From NCBI GenBank assembly GCA_024636855.1, contig JAGXGG010000099.1, forward strand, positions 1-52,982: 52,982 nt of DNA. Direction: 5' to 3'. Every line of letters starts with the position of its first letter. Positions within the stretch are counted from its first letter, which is position 1. Below are positions 18,347 through 27,673 of the stretch, in pieces. This DNA comes from Ignavibacteriota bacterium (lineage in GTDB: Bacteria; Bacteroidota; Ignavibacteria; Kapaibacteriales; UBA2268). Below the pieces are notes generated by a model. It was not told the origin of the DNA and searched no databases. It worked only from the letters and a program-made list of their open reading frames with translations. The position numbers and the translations under genes were made by a program.

Positions 18347-19801
18347 ATGTCAACTAGAGTAAGATTCGCCCCATCACCAACTGGATACCTACATGTAGGT
18401 GGTCTAAGAACAGCACTATACAATTATCTATTCGCTAAAAGTACAGGTGGTACAATGATACTTAGAATAGAAGATACTGATAGAACTAGATTCGTAGAGG
18501 ATTCGCAAACGAATCTGATAGAGTCGCTAAAATGGTGTGGTATTGAGTTTGACGAAGGTCCAATGCAAGGTGGTGACTACGGTCCCTACATACAGTCCCA
18601 AAGATTTGATCTATATACTAAGCATGCCCAAATACTAATTGACAATGCCGCAGCGTATTATGCATTCGATTCATCCGAAGAGATAGAGTCAATGCGTGAG
18701 AGACAAAAAGCAGCTGGTATAGCGCCTAAATATGATCGCACTACTATGCGAAGTCAATATACTTTAGGTGAAGAAAAAACAAAGGAATTGCTCGCAGAGG
18801 GAGCTCCGTATGTTGTTAGATTAAAAGTACCTCATGAAGAGATAAAGTATGAAGATTTGATTCGCGGTAAAGTATCAGTCAATGGTAAAGATGTAGATGA
18901 TCAGATTCTAATAAAATCAGATGGATTTCCAACATACCATTTAGCTAATATAGTAGATGACCATCTGATGGAAATAACACACGTAATTCGTGGTGAAGAG
19001 TGGTTACCTTCTGTTCCCAAGCATATTTTATTATACAAAGCATTTGGTTGGGAAATGCCGAAGTTTGCACACTTGCCTCTTCTTTTGAATCAAAATAAAC
19101 AAAAGCTAAGCAAAAGACACGGCGATGTCGCTGTAGAAGATTTCAAACAAAAGGGATATTTTGCAGAAGCCTTCACTAATTTCATAGCTCTTCTCGGCTG
19201 GAACCCAAGTGGAGAACGTGAAATATATACAATGGATGAGTTAATAGCTGGTTTCAATATTGAAAAAGTGAACAAAGGTGGAGCTATATTCGATAGAAGA
19301 AAGTTACTTTGGATGAACTCTGAGTACCTAAAAGCTAAGCCGGTAAGTGAATTAGCAGATAAAATAATTCCGAAATTGGAAGCGGAAGGTATTAACTATA
19401 AAAATAAAGAATACTTAGAAGCTGTTATTGATTTATTACGCGAGAGAGTAGATTTCGTTGAAGAGATACCTACTTTCGGTGACTATATGTTCGGAGATAT
19501 CAGTGGATACGACGAAAAGTATATGGAAAAGCAATGGAAAGATGATACATATTCGTCTATAAAACCATTAATGGACGAACTAGAAAAGCTAAATGATTGG
19601 AAAGATGAGCCAATACACGATATAGTAAAGAATTTCGTTGAAACTTCAGGTCTTGGGTTTGGCAAAGTGATGAATCCTATCAGACTAATGGTAACAGGTA
19701 AATCGGTTGGAGCTAGTCTAACTTTAACTATGGAATTGCTTGGTAAGGAAGAAACTTTCAAAAGAATAAATGATTTTATAAAATTGAAAAATGAAAAATA
19801 G
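18347..19801 (+). CDS. gltX: Glutamyl-tRNA synthetase
   Basis: HIGH-type motif FAPSPTGYLHVGGLRTALYNYLFA; KLSKRHGDVAVEDF (KMSKS-type); ILRIEDTDRTR. Confidence 0.96.
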   Translation: MSTRVRFAPSPTGYLHVGGLRTALYNYLFAKSTGGTMILRIEDTDRTRFVEDSQTNLIESLKWCGIEFDEGPMQGGDYGPYIQSQRFDLYTKHAQILIDNAAAYYAFDSSEEIESMRERQKAAGIAPKYDRTTMRSQYTLGEEKTKELLAEGAPYVVRLKVPHEEIKYEDLIRGKVSVNGKDVDDQILIKSDGFPTYHLANIVDDHLMEITHVIRGEEWLPSVPKHILLYKAFGWEMPKFAHLPLLLNQNKQKLSKRHGDVAVEDFKQKGYFAEAFTNFIALLGWNPSGEREIYTMDELIAGFNIEKVNKGGAIFDRRKLLWMNSEYLKAKPVSELADKIIPKLEAEGINYKNKEYLEAVIDLLRERVDFVEEIPTFGDYMFGDISGYDEKYMEKQWKDDTYSSIKPLMDELEKLNDWKDEPIHDIVKNFVETSGLGFGKVMNPIRLMVTGKSVGASLTLTMELLGKEETFKRINDFIKLKNEK

Positions 19802-20252
19802 TTTTGTACTTATATTTTTAATCGTTCTAATGGGATGCGGCTCTTCCAAAAATGAAGCTAATTGTGTAAGTGAAGCTCGTAAAAAAGTCCTTATTAGTTG
19901 GGGCGATTATGATATGAAGCAGAATAAATTGATTAAAGGCTATGCTATTACTACAGACAAGCAAGTCTATCAATTATATAACCTTAGTGATAGCATAGGC
20001 ATTATTCCGCTCTATAAAACGACAGATTCTGTATATTGTGAGATGAGTGGTTTGCTTTGGAATACAATACTAGAAGTACAGAAGCTTAACGTACCAGCTG
20101 ATACAGTCAGATTCGTAAGATATGCGAATTTGGCAACAGGATATCAGCTAAATGGGTTTTGGAATAATCGACTGAAAGCAATAGGAAGTAAGGAATACAG
20201 AGAAGTTTTTAGTATATTGAATACTATTTCGCCAATCAAATTTGAAGAATAA
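19791..20252 (+). CDS. Putative lipoprotein
   Basis: MKNSFVLIFLIVLMGCGSSKNEANC lipobox; overlaps the gltX 3' end. Confidence 0.75.
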   Translation: MKNSFVLIFLIVLMGCGSSKNEANCVSEARKKVLISWGDYDMKQNKLIKGYAITTDKQVYQLYNLSDSIGIIPLYKTTDSVYCEMSGLLWNTILEVQKLNVPADTVRFVRYANLATGYQLNGFWNNRLKAIGSKEYREVFSILNTISPIKFEE

Positions 20253-20257
20253 TTTTA

Positions 20258-21658
20258 ATGAAAGTTTTAATAGCTGATGATAATGTAGATTTTTGCTCCA
20301 CAATCTCTGAGATTGTAAGTAGTTTTGGATATGAAACAGTGATGTTCAATGATCCTGATTCTGCTATGGATTATCTTAGTGAGCATAATCGTGAGATAGG
20401 ATTAGCCCTGCTAGACATAGAGTTCGGCCCTTCTGAAAAGAAAACGGGTCTAGACATACTAGAACATTGCAGGAAAAAATATCCTTCTATCCCAGTAGTT
20501 ATGATTTCTGGTAAAGGGTCAATAGAGACAGCGGTTAAAGCTACTAAACTCGGTGCTGTAAATTTCATCGAGAAAAGTATAGTCAGCAAAAAAAGAATAA
20601 AAGATGTATTAGAAAGTGCTGTTAGCCGATTAGAGTCAAAAGGTGAAGAAAAAGAAATACTTCATTTCTTACAAGTACATGGCCTAATAGGTAATAGTAA
20701 ACAAATGGTCGAATTAGGTGATCACGTTATTAGATTTGGTCGCACGGATTTGAATATATTAGTAACTGGTGAAACTGGAACTGGGAAAAAGCTTGTAGCT
20801 AAGGCAATACATGCCGTTTCACGGAGAAGTAAAAACTCAATAGTAACTGTCGATATACCAAACATTCCTAAGGAACTTTTCCAAAGTGAATTATTTGGAC
20901 ATATTAAAGGTGCCTTCTCAGGTGCAACTGATACTAAGCGTGGTCTATTCCATAAAGCACATCGTGGGACACTTTTCTTAGATGAGATTGGTGATATGCC
21001 CCTTGATTTGCAAAGTAATTTGCTAATACCAATAGAAGAAAGACAAGTTAGAAAAGTCGGGTCAGTAGAAAGCGAAGATGTAGATGTACGTATCGTTTCA
21101 GCGACAGATAAAAACCTTATTAATGAGATGAAAGACGGCACTTTCAGAGAGCCACTTTATCACAGATTACGTGAATGCGAAATCTATATTCCACCTCTAA
21201 GGGAACGAAAAGAAGACATTCCACTAATTGTCGATTATTACTTGCGAATACATAATGAGAACTTCGACGAACAAAAAGTATTTTCTCCATCTGCCATAGA
21301 GTTCATGTCTGAACAGATTTGGAAGGGTAATGTTCGTGAGTTAGCTAGTTTGGTTCGTGTAATACTACAAACAGTGAAGAACGAAGAAATAGAAGTAAGC
21401 GATGTACACAAGATGCTAAAAACTAGCTCTTCGACACCAATAGTGGAAGGCAAAGCAGACGCATATCTATCTGCTGATAGAACTCTAAAAGAAGATTTGC
21501 AGCAAGTAGATAAAAAGAAAATAGAGGGAACTCTAAAAAGATGTAATGGTAACGTTAGCAAGTCAGCTTCTCAGCTAGGCATTAGTAGAGAGACATTACA
21601 CAATAAAATAAGAAAGTACGACCTAGACGTACAGCAATATCGAAAAAATAGAAAATAA
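20258..21658 (+). CDS. NtrC-family sigma-54-dependent response regulator
   Basis: REC domain (IADDN, LLDIEF, ISGKG, EKS); AAA+ Walker A GETGTGKKLVAKAIH; sigma-54 contact loop GAFSGA; LFLDEIGDMPLDLQ; C-terminal Fis-type HTH NVSKSASQLGISRETLHNKIRKY. Confidence 0.95.
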   Translation: MKVLIADDNVDFCSTISEIVSSFGYETVMFNDPDSAMDYLSEHNREIGLALLDIEFGPSEKKTGLDILEHCRKKYPSIPVVMISGKGSIETAVKATKLGAVNFIEKSIVSKKRIKDVLESAVSRLESKGEEKEILHFLQVHGLIGNSKQMVELGDHVIRFGRTDLNILVTGETGTGKKLVAKAIHAVSRRSKNSIVTVDIPNIPKELFQSELFGHIKGAFSGATDTKRGLFHKAHRGTLFLDEIGDMPLDLQSNLLIPIEERQVRKVGSVESEDVDVRIVSATDKNLINEMKDGTFREPLYHRLRECEIYIPPLRERKEDIPLIVDYYLRIHNENFDEQKVFSPSAIEFMSEQIWKGNVRELASLVRVILQTVKNEEIEVSDVHKMLKTSSSTPIVEGKADAYLSADRTLKEDLQQVDKKKIEGTLKRCNGNVSKSASQLGISRETLHNKIRKYDLDVQQYRKNRK

Positions 21659-21673
21659 ACGAAGCTTTACAAT

Positions 21674-22453
21674 TTGGAAAGTAGCAATTCGATAAAACTC
21701 TCTGCCGTTGTAATTACCTACAACGAAGAAGATAAAATCGGCAGATGTTTAGATTCGCTGATTAATGTCGCTGATGAGATTATAGTAGTTGACTCACTTT
21801 CTACTGACTGTACGGTTGAAATTTGCACTTCCAAAGGTGCCTCGGTTATCAGCCAAAAATTTCTCGGATATATAGAGCAAAAGAATTTCGCATTAGAAAA
21901 ATCAAATTTTGATTATGTATTATCCCTTGATGCCGATGAAGTACTTTCACCAGAACTAATCAAATCAATCCAAAGAATTAAAACAAATTTCGTATCAGAT
22001 GCCTACAAATTCAACCGGCTTACAAATTTCTGTGGTAAATGGATAAAACATGGAGGGTGGTACCCCGATGTAAAGACAAGAATTTGGAATAAGAATGATG
22101 GTAAATGGGGTGGAACAAATCCACATGACGAAGTCATACTTGAGAAAGGGAAAAAAGTAGAAAAACTAAATGGGGATTTACTACATTATTCTATCGATAG
22201 CATTAGTCAACACATAGATCAAATTCAGAAATTCACAACAATAGCCGCAGAAACACTGCACAAGAAAGGAAAAAAGACTTCAATAGCTAAAATCCTTTTC
22301 AACTCATGGTTCAAATTTGTTAGGGATTATTTCATTCTACTTGGTTTTCTAGATGGTTTCTATGGTTTCGTAGTTGCGTTCAATTCAGCTTATGCTACTT
22401 ATCTAAAGTATCTGAAATTGTACGATTTGAATAAATCGAAGAATCTAAAATAA
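21674..22453 (+). CDS. Family 2 glycosyltransferase (LPS-core type), TTG start
   Basis: LSAVVITYNEEDKIGRCLDSLINVADEIIVVDSLSTDCTVEI, LDADEVLSPEL, GGWYPDVKTRIWNK motifs. Confidence 0.92.
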   Translation: MESSNSIKLSAVVITYNEEDKIGRCLDSLINVADEIIVVDSLSTDCTVEICTSKGASVISQKFLGYIEQKNFALEKSNFDYVLSLDADEVLSPELIKSIQRIKTNFVSDAYKFNRLTNFCGKWIKHGGWYPDVKTRIWNKNDGKWGGTNPHDEVILEKGKKVEKLNGDLLHYSIDSISQHIDQIQKFTTIAAETLHKKGKKTSIAKILFNSWFKFVRDYFILLGFLDGFYGFVVAFNSAYATYLKYLKLYDLNKSKNLK

Positions 22454-22471
22454 CTGAGGAATTAGAATTAT

Positions 22472-25135
22472 TTACTCAATGAATAATTTATTCATTTCCA
22501 TCTTATTACCTTCTATTATTTGCAGAAAATAAAGTCCACTAGAAATTCCTGTAATCTCCCAATTAATTTCAATTTCATCCTCGTCTTTATTGATATTATA
22601 CTCAGCAATTGATTTACCAGTATAATTCATTATTTTTAAATTAATATTCCCTTTATATCCACCTTTACTAATTAAGTGAAGTGAATTGCCAATATTATTT
22701 ATTTTTGTTTGAGTATTAAAGAAAGATACTTGCCTTATATCCTGAGCACAAATCTTCTCAGTTACTAACGAGCCATTGATTAAATCAAACACATAATTTG
22801 AAGTAGTATCTTGGATTGAAATTCCAGTTGAATCAATATCAGTTAGCAATACTGTACCGAACAAACTACCTATTTGATTCCTTCCATTACTATTAGCAGT
22901 GCCATCGTAACTAATTCTGATTTCTTGATTGTCATTTACTGTTGATATATCTATGAGCTCAACTCCTTCTACTCTTTCTACAAAGTACTTACTATTAGAT
23001 AGAATTAGCGATGCCTCAAACTTAAAATTATCAGTTACTTCTATACAAGTTGTTGTTAGAAATATTGGAATCTCAAAATTTCTCATACCAATTACAGTTC
23101 GCAAATGTGGTACTTCAAGAGTGAATTTAGTACTTTCTATAATTATTTTCAAAGGTAAAGTGATTTTTCTTTTGCATTCAGAATCTATGTATATATCCAA
23201 TGTGTCCTTTAATATCCCCACATATAATTGGTCAAAATCTATGAGAATATTTCTATTGAAATTTCCATTTGGGTATTTGTTAACCAAAAAGGGCTTATTC
23301 TTGATACTCATTTTATTACCTAAACGTAAAGAAAGACTATCTACACTCAATGGCTTATTAGATTTGACAGGGAATTCGATACTATAAGTTTGTTCAATTC
23401 CGCGACATATTCTTATTTCATATTCTTCTATTTGGGTATAATCAATCTGAGCTACTTCAATGTTATAGCTTGTTATCCCTTCGCAGCCACCTGCATCCAC
23501 AACTTCAAGTTCTAACAATCCCAAATCAGCTATAACAATAGTGTCTTGGCTACCAATTTGAATTCTATTTGTTGAACCCGACTTAGTAAAATACCACTTA
23601 TATTCCATATACTTTTGTGTGGAAGTAAAAGTCATCTCTTCAAGCGGGGATTGACATAAATCAAATTCAGCAGGTGATACTTTTACTATTTCTGGCGTGA
23701 TTTTCTCAATTATACTAACATAAAATGTATCATTGAACTGCTGGTAACAACTTTGGAAATGATACAAATACATTCCTTCATCACTTTTACTTATGTTTTC
23801 GATAACTAAATCATTACTATAATCTCGAGAACCATCTCTCTTAATCCATGTATGCACACCACAAGCATCTTCAACCCCCTTGATAGTAACATCTTGATTA
23901 ATACAATACTGCATTAAATCAGGAGGTCGATTAAAAATAGCTGGAGTAATAGGTTCAGCTAGAAAGTTCGATGGAATGTTAGGTATATGAGGAACGTTGA
24001 TAATATTATTACTTACACCTATTCCCAAATGTTGATATCCAACATTTGGACTTTCAGAATTAGGACAATTGATTACTCCGAGAAAGGTACTATCTTTTCT
24101 CCCAGTATAACTTTGTAAATAACTTATATAAATTCTATTATTTGGTGCTAATTGAAAATCTCTAAATAGACAATCGACACATGTTGCTTCCTGAATCCAA
24201 ACGATTTTTCTTGAATTAAGTACACTATTTTTATTAGTATAATCTTTCAAATCAAATTGATGAATAATGTAGTTATCGTGTCCACTTTGTGCATAGAGTT
24301 TACTCCCGTTCTGCGAAAATTCAAAGATAGTTCTTATATTATATTCTGACTCTTTATTAAAATCAATCTTATAGTTTTGTATTACATTTCCGTTACTATT
24401 ATCAAAAGAATAAAATACGAAATTACTTCCATAATAATTTGAGATTAGTTTATCGCCCTGGGGGGAAAACTTAACTTTAATACCACTAAAAATCTTATTA
24501 TCGTTATCAGTATCTATATCATTATATCGAGTATTTACAAATGTATCTGATGAGAATAGCTGAGTAATAAGCAATTCATCTGGATCCTCAACCATTGATG
24601 CTATATAGTAACTATCTCCATCTTTGCTTAAAGTTGCGGCTAATGGCAAACTTGTTATTGAAGTTTCTATCAAGGTTTCTGGTTTGATAGTATTTAAAGG
24701 TGAGTTATAATCAATTTTGATATAGTTTAATGTTCCATTTTTGTCGGATTCTTTGGTTGAAATATAAACGAAATAACACATTCTTTTGGAATAGAAAGGT
24801 AAGACTATTGACTCTATATTGGTATTTATATCTTGATTATCAAATAAATGTTCGAATCTTATTATACCTGAACTATTACGAATCACAATTTTGTTCTTAT
24901 ATATATCAAAACTTAATTGTATTTCGCCTTTCTCATCTGTGAAAATATCGGAATGCCTATAATTTCTATCTTTTTTATAATTATCGATATCTATTGCATA
25001 TTGGCATTCTTCTTCACCGAAATTTATTTGCTCGCGGCTGTCAAGCTGCCAAGTTGAAAAAGGTTTATTGGCAAACGAAAATGATTGAGCAAGTATGAAA
25101 ATAATTATAAAAATATATTTCATAAAAAACCACAA
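22472..25135 (-). CDS. Large secreted protein with T9SS-type C-terminal sorting domain
   Basis: Signal peptide (start probably MKYIFIIIFILAQSFSFA, four codons inside the track ORF); PD40-like N-terminal blocks; C-terminal LHLISKGGYKGNINLKIMNYTGKSIAEYNIN...ISSGLYFLQIIEGNKMEMNKLFIE. Confidence 0.82.
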   Translation of the reverse strand: MWFFMKYIFIIIFILAQSFSFANKPFSTWQLDSREQINFGEEECQYAIDIDNYKKDRNYRHSDIFTDEKGEIQLSFDIYKNKIVIRNSSGIIRFEHLFDNQDINTNIESIVLPFYSKRMCYFVYISTKESDKNGTLNYIKIDYNSPLNTIKPETLIETSITSLPLAATLSKDGDSYYIASMVEDPDELLITQLFSSDTFVNTRYNDIDTDNDNKIFSGIKVKFSPQGDKLISNYYGSNFVFYSFDNSNGNVIQNYKIDFNKESEYNIRTIFEFSQNGSKLYAQSGHDNYIIHQFDLKDYTNKNSVLNSRKIVWIQEATCVDCLFRDFQLAPNNRIYISYLQSYTGRKDSTFLGVINCPNSESPNVGYQHLGIGVSNNIINVPHIPNIPSNFLAEPITPAIFNRPPDLMQYCINQDVTIKGVEDACGVHTWIKRDGSRDYSNDLVIENISKSDEGMYLYHFQSCYQQFNDTFYVSIIEKITPEIVKVSPAEFDLCQSPLEEMTFTSTQKYMEYKWYFTKSGSTNRIQIGSQDTIVIADLGLLELEVVDAGGCEGITSYNIEVAQIDYTQIEEYEIRICRGIEQTYSIEFPVKSNKPLSVDSLSLRLGNKMSIKNKPFLVNKYPNGNFNRNILIDFDQLYVGILKDTLDIYIDSECKRKITLPLKIIIESTKFTLEVPHLRTVIGMRNFEIPIFLTTTCIEVTDNFKFEASLILSNSKYFVERVEGVELIDISTVNDNQEIRISYDGTANSNGRNQIGSLFGTVLLTDIDSTGISIQDTTSNYVFDLINGSLVTEKICAQDIRQVSFFNTQTKINNIGNSLHLISKGGYKGNINLKIMNYTGKSIAEYNINKDEDEIEINWEITGISSGLYFLQIIEGNKMEMNKLFIE

Positions 25136-25219
25136 AATGTTTAACTATTCAAATTAATAATTAAAAGAACAGATTAGTTACAGAATGGTTACAAAATGAA
25201 ATTATTTTTTGCATAAATC

Positions 25220-25642
25220 TTACAAATCGAAATTAATCATACAATTAACACCGAATTTATCTTCGCACATACCGAAATAAGCATTCCAGAAAGTTTCTTC
25301 AAGAGGCATAGTCACTAATCCACCTTCAGATAAACCAGCAAAAAAAGTATCAACTTCTTCTTTTGATTCGGCAGTTATTGCAAGTGAAAAATTCTGTCCA
25401 ATTGGAATCTCATCGAAAGCAGGATGTCCATCACTTGCCATAATAGTAGTATATTCATTAATAACATAAACGGCATTCATAATCAGATTCTTTGATTCCT
25501 CTGTCATCTCTACCCCATCCATAGGAGGTGCTTCACTAAATCTATTTAATGAAATAATCTCCCCACCAAGAATTGATTTGTAGTGATTCAATGCTTCTTC
25601 GGCTTTACCGTTGAAAGTAAGATAAGGTATTATGCTTTTCAT
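25220..25642 (-). CDS. VOC (glyoxalase/PhnB-like) family protein
   Basis: IIPYLTFNGKAEEALNHYKSILGGEIISLNRFSEAPPM...VMPLEETFWNAYFGMCEDKFGVNCMINF (residue order approximate) is typical of PhnB-like VOC proteins. Confidence 0.9.
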   Translation of the reverse strand: MKSIIPYLTFNGKAEEALNHYKSILGGEIISLNRFSEAPPMDGVEMTEESKNLIMNAVYVINEYTTIMASDGHPAFDEIPIGQNFSLAITAESKEEVDTFFAGLSEGGLVTMPLEETFWNAYFGMCEDKFGVNCMINFDL

Positions 25643-25723
25643 ATTAAAGTCTTATTTTTATTTTTAAAATCGGTGTGCTAATTTAAACCAAATGAATTAG
25701 ATTTGCAAAAGGGTATCACATTA

Positions 25724-26272
25724 TCATTCAGTGTCAGTTTCATTATTGATTTCATCGAATAATTTTTCTATTCTCATAAACTCTTCCAATTTACCTTCTA
25801 CTTTTGACCATCTTTCAATTTCTTTCAAATCAACTTCATTGCTTTTAGCAACCATTAGAGCTTGTATTAGTGATTGGTTGTCATTCCAAAAATAGTAAGC
25901 CGCCAAACGATCCTTGATACAATCAGTAACAGAGAGTAGAAACAATTTCCCTGTACTGAAATCTAAAGTTTCATAATTATTTATTGGTTCGCTACCAATT
26001 GAGAGTGGACCTTTTGGGAACTCAACAATAAATTTAAATTTTTCACTTTTAAAATATCCATTTTCAAATGTAAAACCTATTTCAGACATTATCTTTTTGA
26101 AGTCAGTTGTGTTATTTGAGTATAACTCTATAAAATCTAAATCATTTGATTGATATTTATTATGCGTATAAACACTTACGCATCCACCACCGGAGAGGAC
26201 GCAACGAAAATCATTTTTATCAAGATGAGTACAAACGAGGGCAGCTAGTTCCTGATAAGTCAAGTTAGTCAT
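25724..26272 (-). CDS. Nucleotidyltransferase-fold protein (AbiEii/DUF6036-like)
   Basis: CVLSGGGCVSVYTHNKYQSNDLDFIEL resembles GG..S-x-D-x-D of the NTase fold; later carboxylate candidate FKFIVEFP; follows a wHTH gene with ATGA overlap. Confidence 0.72.
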   Translation of the reverse strand: MTNLTYQELAALVCTHLDKNDFRCVLSGGGCVSVYTHNKYQSNDLDFIELYSNNTTDFKKIMSEIGFTFENGYFKSEKFKFIVEFPKGPLSIGSEPINNYETLDFSTGKLFLLSVTDCIKDRLAAYYFWNDNQSLIQALMVAKSNEVDLKEIERWSKVEGKLEEFMRIEKLFDEINNETDTE

Positions 26273-26598
26273 AACACCTTACCTTTTCTTCTTGGTCTTC
26301 TTCTATTATTAACTAATTTTTCATAGATTTCATCAGGAAGAAAAGTCAATGTTTTCTCAATTAGAGCAGATAGCTCTTTTAAAAAAGGGTATCGTGGGTT
26401 GAGTTTGTAAATAATCGTTCGCCCTTTTGATTCAGAATAAAGAATACTATTCTTTTCCAAATTGTCCAATTGATTCTGAATAGGGCTGAGAGAAGTCTCA
26501 TAGAATTCCGATATCTCACGAGCATACCCATCGTTACGAGCTATTATAAATTGCAAGCAACGTTCTTTATTTATATTACCAAGTATTCCTTCAATCAT
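26269..26598 (-). CDS. Winged helix-turn-helix transcriptional regulator
   Basis: AREISEFYETSLSPIQNQLDNLEKNSILYSESKGRTIIYKLNPRYPFLKELSALIEK = ArsR-like wHTH with beta-wing. Confidence 0.82.
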   Translation of the reverse strand: MIEGILGNINKERCLQFIIARNDGYAREISEFYETSLSPIQNQLDNLEKNSILYSESKGRTIIYKLNPRYPFLKELSALIEKTLTFLPDEIYEKLVNNRRRPRRKGKVL

Positions 26599-26600
26599 TA

Positions 26601-26642
26601 TCGACCTAGATATTAGTGTATATAACCTATATAATAGGTCGA
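26601..26642. promoter_or_regulatory. Nested inverted repeats, putative operator of the wHTH-NTase operon
   Basis: Perfect 8-bp inverted repeat TCGACCTA (26601-26608) / TAGGTCGA (26635-26642), with an inner ACCTAT-ATA-ATAGGT palindrome (26625-26639), immediately upstream of the start at 26598. Confidence 0.55.
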
Positions 26643-26675
26643 AATTACCAATAATTTATTTTAAATTCAAATTTT

Positions 26676-27494
26676 TTACACCCTCTCTATTTTGAAATGA
26701 TGTACTTTATGCTTCTGGTCTTGCAATCTGATACCAGCTGTACCTTCAGGTAGTATAACTATATTGGCACCCACTGTCATAGTAATAGTCTCGAATTTGG
26801 GGTGTTCGTAAACCTTAGCTTCGAATTCCTCGGCACACTCGCCGAATACTGCCCCTTCCTTATCAATGCCTAATTTACCACGTAAGCTATAACCAAAATA
26901 CTCCATCTCCTCTATCGGTTGAATTGCAGATGGATATAGTGTCTCAGCATCTTTCGGCTCGTTAGGATATACGATTTCGAGTAGTGGTGGTAATTCTAGT
27001 TTAATTCCATTTACATCCACACTCAATGGCTCTACATTGATGAAGTTAGTCAAAACACCAACTAAAGAATTGAATGAGTACATAAGCGAGCTAAAATAAG
27101 TACCCTTGTACTCCAGATTCACACCTGACTCTATGCGGGGCAAGAACTCCGCGAACGAGTTATTCCACTCATCGAAGTGGTCTTGGTGCCATATGCCAGT
27201 GTCTAGCATATCTATCTCATCCATCTCTTGTGGACAATCACTAACCTTACCCAAAAATTTAATCAAGCTGTTTTTTGGCTCTAATATGCATTCTAGCATA
27301 AGAGGCACATTGCTATCTTGCAGTATTCCGAAATAGATCATATTAACATCTACTTTCCCTATGCCGTCGAATAGCACTAATGAGTCCTTGAGCACTGGTA
27401 GCCCTTTGTAAGTAAAGTTTTCTTCTGCTATGAATAGCTGAGGTTTACCTTCTACTATTCCACTTGCTCTGCGAATTGCGTTTCTTATTTCCAT
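26676..27494 (-). CDS. Hypothetical protein
   Basis: 272-aa ORF with ordinary composition; no recognised motif. Confidence 0.7.
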   Translation of the reverse strand: MEIRNAIRRASGIVEGKPQLFIAEENFTYKGLPVLKDSLVLFDGIGKVDVNMIYFGILQDSNVPLMLECILEPKNSLIKFLGKVSDCPQEMDEIDMLDTGIWHQDHFDEWNNSFAEFLPRIESGVNLEYKGTYFSSLMYSFNSLVGVLTNFINVEPLSVDVNGIKLELPPLLEIVYPNEPKDAETLYPSAIQPIEEMEYFGYSLRGKLGIDKEGAVFGECAEEFEAKVYEHPKFETITMTVGANIVILPEGTAGIRLQDQKHKVHHFKIERV

Positions 27495-27673
27495 TTAATA
27501 ATTTCGATTTTGTATTTAATGTTTAAGTGCAAATATAAGATTATGCTATTACAACTCATGCATATTTCAATAGGATTAAAAAAAAATGAGAAAGTCAATA
27601 AATTTTGTAACTTTATTCTGCTTTATTTGTCTTTATAACTTATTAAGTTCAACAAAAAGATAGGGAGATTTTT

